DNA of 64,000 bases from Hinthialibacter sp964556895 (lineage in GTDB: Bacteria; Hinthialibacterota; Hinthialibacteria; Hinthialibacterales; Hinthialibacteraceae). Under the pieces are notes generated by a model that saw nothing but the letters and a program-made list of their open reading frames with translations, had not been told where the DNA came from and did no database searches. Every line of letters begins with the position of its first letter. Within the stretch, counting starts at the first letter, position 1. The position numbers and the translations under genes were made by a program. The stretch covers positions 31,167-95,166 of the forward strand of contig CAZKYC010000004.1 in assembly GCA_964556895.1 (NCBI GenBank), in the 5' to 3' direction. Positions 62,708-64,000 of this stretch are shown here, piece by piece.

Positions 62708-64000
62708 GTGGCGTCAATTGATGTGTCAAACTATCTTCAACGCGGCCGTCAAGCGACTAAAGACGGCGAGTTTGAACTGGCGGAACGTTACTTCAACCAG
62801 GTGTTAGACCAGTTTCCTGAAAACGAAGAAGCCCAGCGCGGCATCGAATCAATTGGCGTCGAACGCGCCCGCCGCCAAAAAAACCCGGTCGGGTGGTACG
62901 CCGGGCTGGCGGGCGGCCTGGTGATGAAAGCCCTCGGCAAGACCCAAAAAGCCTACGATACACTCAAGTTTCAACACCAGGTCAAACCCAACGACGCCAA
63001 GGCCGCCTTGGCGCTGGCGCGTTGCGCGGCGAAATTAGAGAAACACCAAGAAGCCTGCAGCGCCTACCAGGTCGTGCTCAAACAAGACCCCAACCACCAG
63101 GGCGCGCTGCGCGAAGCGGCCGAATCGCTGGTGGTGTTAGGCCGCCACGGCGAAGCGACCAAACTGCTTCAGCGGCTGGTGTCGCTGCGCCCCAATGACG
63201 ATAAACTCGTTCACCGCATGCGCGATGTGTCGGCGATGGATTACGCCCAGGTCGGAATTCCCGAAGACCTCAAGGCCCGCCGCCGTGAGATGGAAAAAGA
63301 AAAACTCGACGCGCTCGACTCTGAAGAGTTTATGGAGAAACTCAACAAACTTCTCGAAGCCTACAAAGCCAGCCCCGACGACCACCACATCGGCGTCTCA
63401 GTCGCGGCCCACTATCTCAGCGGCAACCACCTCAAACAGGCCTCAAAAGTGTTGGCGTTGATCTTAGACAAAAACCCCAACTTCGAACCCGCCAAACTCC
63501 AACAGGCCCGGGTGTGGCGCCGGACGGGCGAACTTGATATTTGCGTCGGGCTGTATGACGACCTGCTTCAACAACACCCCGGCGACCTTGAGATCATCGA
63601 CGAAAGGCTCGACGCCAAGGCCGCCCTGCTCGAATCGCGCCGCAACTCGCCGCAATGGAGCAAAGACGATTTTAACCAGCTGGAAACCCTAAAAGTCGAA
63701 CGCCAAAAAGTTCGCATTACACGTCTCGAAGCCTTGCTCAAAGACCACCCCGAACGAAGCCCCCAACGCGCCGAACTGGGCGAGTTGTTGCTCAAGTTTG
63801 GCCGCACTCAGGAGGCCATCACCAACTTACAGCGCTTGATTCACGAACCGTCATGGGCGGGCAAAGGGTTTTTCTTGTTGGGGCAGTGTTTTCGCGCCCA
63901 AAGCGACATGCCGCTGGCGGTGCAGCAATTTGAAAAGGCGCTCGATTTTTTTAAGAACAAGGGCTACTCGCATGTGCCCTCTCAGGAACTCAAAGACGTC
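62708..64000 (+). CDS. tetratricopeptide-repeat protein (3' end beyond window)
   Basis: Starts with GTG at 62708 after GAAGGGA and stays open to the last base, giving 431 residues without a stop. The chain is a run of TPR-type helix pairs: YLQRGRQATKDGEFELAERY with NQVLDQFPENEEAQRG, then AALALARCAAKLEKHQEACS, AESLVVLGRHGEATKLLQRL, VAAHYLSGNHLKQASKVLAL, LGELLLKFGRTQEAITNLQR, and FFLLGQCFRAQSDMPLAVQQ. No signal peptide; a short KNPVGWYAGLAGGLVM stretch near residue 62 is mildly hydrophobic. A scaffold for protein-protein contacts in the cytoplasm. Partner unknown. Confidence 0.85.
   Translation, partial: MASIDVSNYLQRGRQATKDGEFELAERYFNQVLDQFPENEEAQRGIESIGVERARRQKNPVGWYAGLAGGLVMKALGKTQKAYDTLKFQHQVKPNDAKAALALARCAAKLEKHQEACSAYQVVLKQDPNHQGALREAAESLVVLGRHGEATKLLQRLVSLRPNDDKLVHRMRDVSAMDYAQVGIPEDLKARRREMEKEKLDALDSEEFMEKLNKLLEAYKASPDDHHIGVSVAAHYLSGNHLKQASKVLALILDKNPNFEPAKLQQARVWRRTGELDICVGLYDDLLQQHPGDLEIIDERLDAKAALLESRRNSPQWSKDDFNQLETLKVERQKVRITRLEALLKDHPERSPQRAELGELLLKFGRTQEAITNLQRLIHEPSWAGKGFFLLGQCFRAQSDMPLAVQQFEKALDFFKNKGYSHVPSQELKDV

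Overview
The window reads as a draft scaffold (one run of 100 N at 51742-51841) from an uncultivated, Gram-negative-type bacterium. Evidence for an envelope with an outer membrane: an RlpA-type lipoprotein with a lipobox, a WaaE/KdtX-like glycosyltransferase, a Sec/Tat-exported protein set, and a TatA. Two gingipain-type (C25) proteases with CARDB domains, a Tat-exported sulfatase, a Tat-exported Gfo/Idh/MocA oxidoreductase paired with a PmoA-like protein, DUF4416 and a pyruvoyl arginine decarboxylase fit a lineage near the FCB/PVC groups or a related candidate phylum. I cannot place it more precisely from sequence alone.

Layout. 1-5 kb: 5' part of GTP-dependent PEP carboxykinase, a flippase-like membrane protein, and fusA with a sigma70-like promoter, long leader and terminator. 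5-11 kb: hisC, a double ABC-2 permease, a B-box/Yip1 membrane protein, and a B12-binding radical SAM enzyme. 11-19 kb, cofactor biosynthesis: a HAD phosphatase followed by panB-panC-panD-nadB (coenzyme A and NAD precursors, two enzymes using aspartate), then bioD and bioA on the minus strand, separated by a triplicated 166-bp repeat. 19-34 kb: an MFS transporter, large secreted proteins (a 641-aa unknown and an FG-GAP/beta-helix protein sharing a C-terminal motif), the PmoA-like/oxidoreductase pair, a tyrosine phosphatase, a relic of an S9 peptidase, an HD-GYP regulator and a divergent pair of secreted beta-helix proteins.

34-51 kb: tatA, a STAS protein and pyruvoyl arginine decarboxylase on one strand; a fused GT26/polyprenyl-phosphate sugar transferase; a metzincin-like secreted protein coupled to a DUF4416 gene; two related multi-pass GT-C-like proteins; the first C25 protease with an RlpA lipoprotein; pentapeptide-repeat and metallo-beta-lactamase genes; a sulfatase; tRNA-Leu; and a GT2 enzyme. 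After the gap (52-64 kb): an Opp/Dpp-type ATPase, rpmE, a YjbQ-family gene, nth, a secreted VOC protein, argC, a very large second C25 protease, and a TPR protein running off the end.

Intergenic DNA is crowded with short dispersed palindromic or inverted-repeat elements. At least four families are visible; two of them overlap stop codons of neighbouring genes (hisC, bioD). The most unusual protein-level observations are the shared C-terminal V-x-x-W-x-L-aromatic motif of two adjacent secreted proteins, the pair of C25/CARDB proteases lacking an evident type IX sorting domain, and the GT26-glycosylphosphotransferase fusion. No complete, clearly novel system is visible; these are leads.
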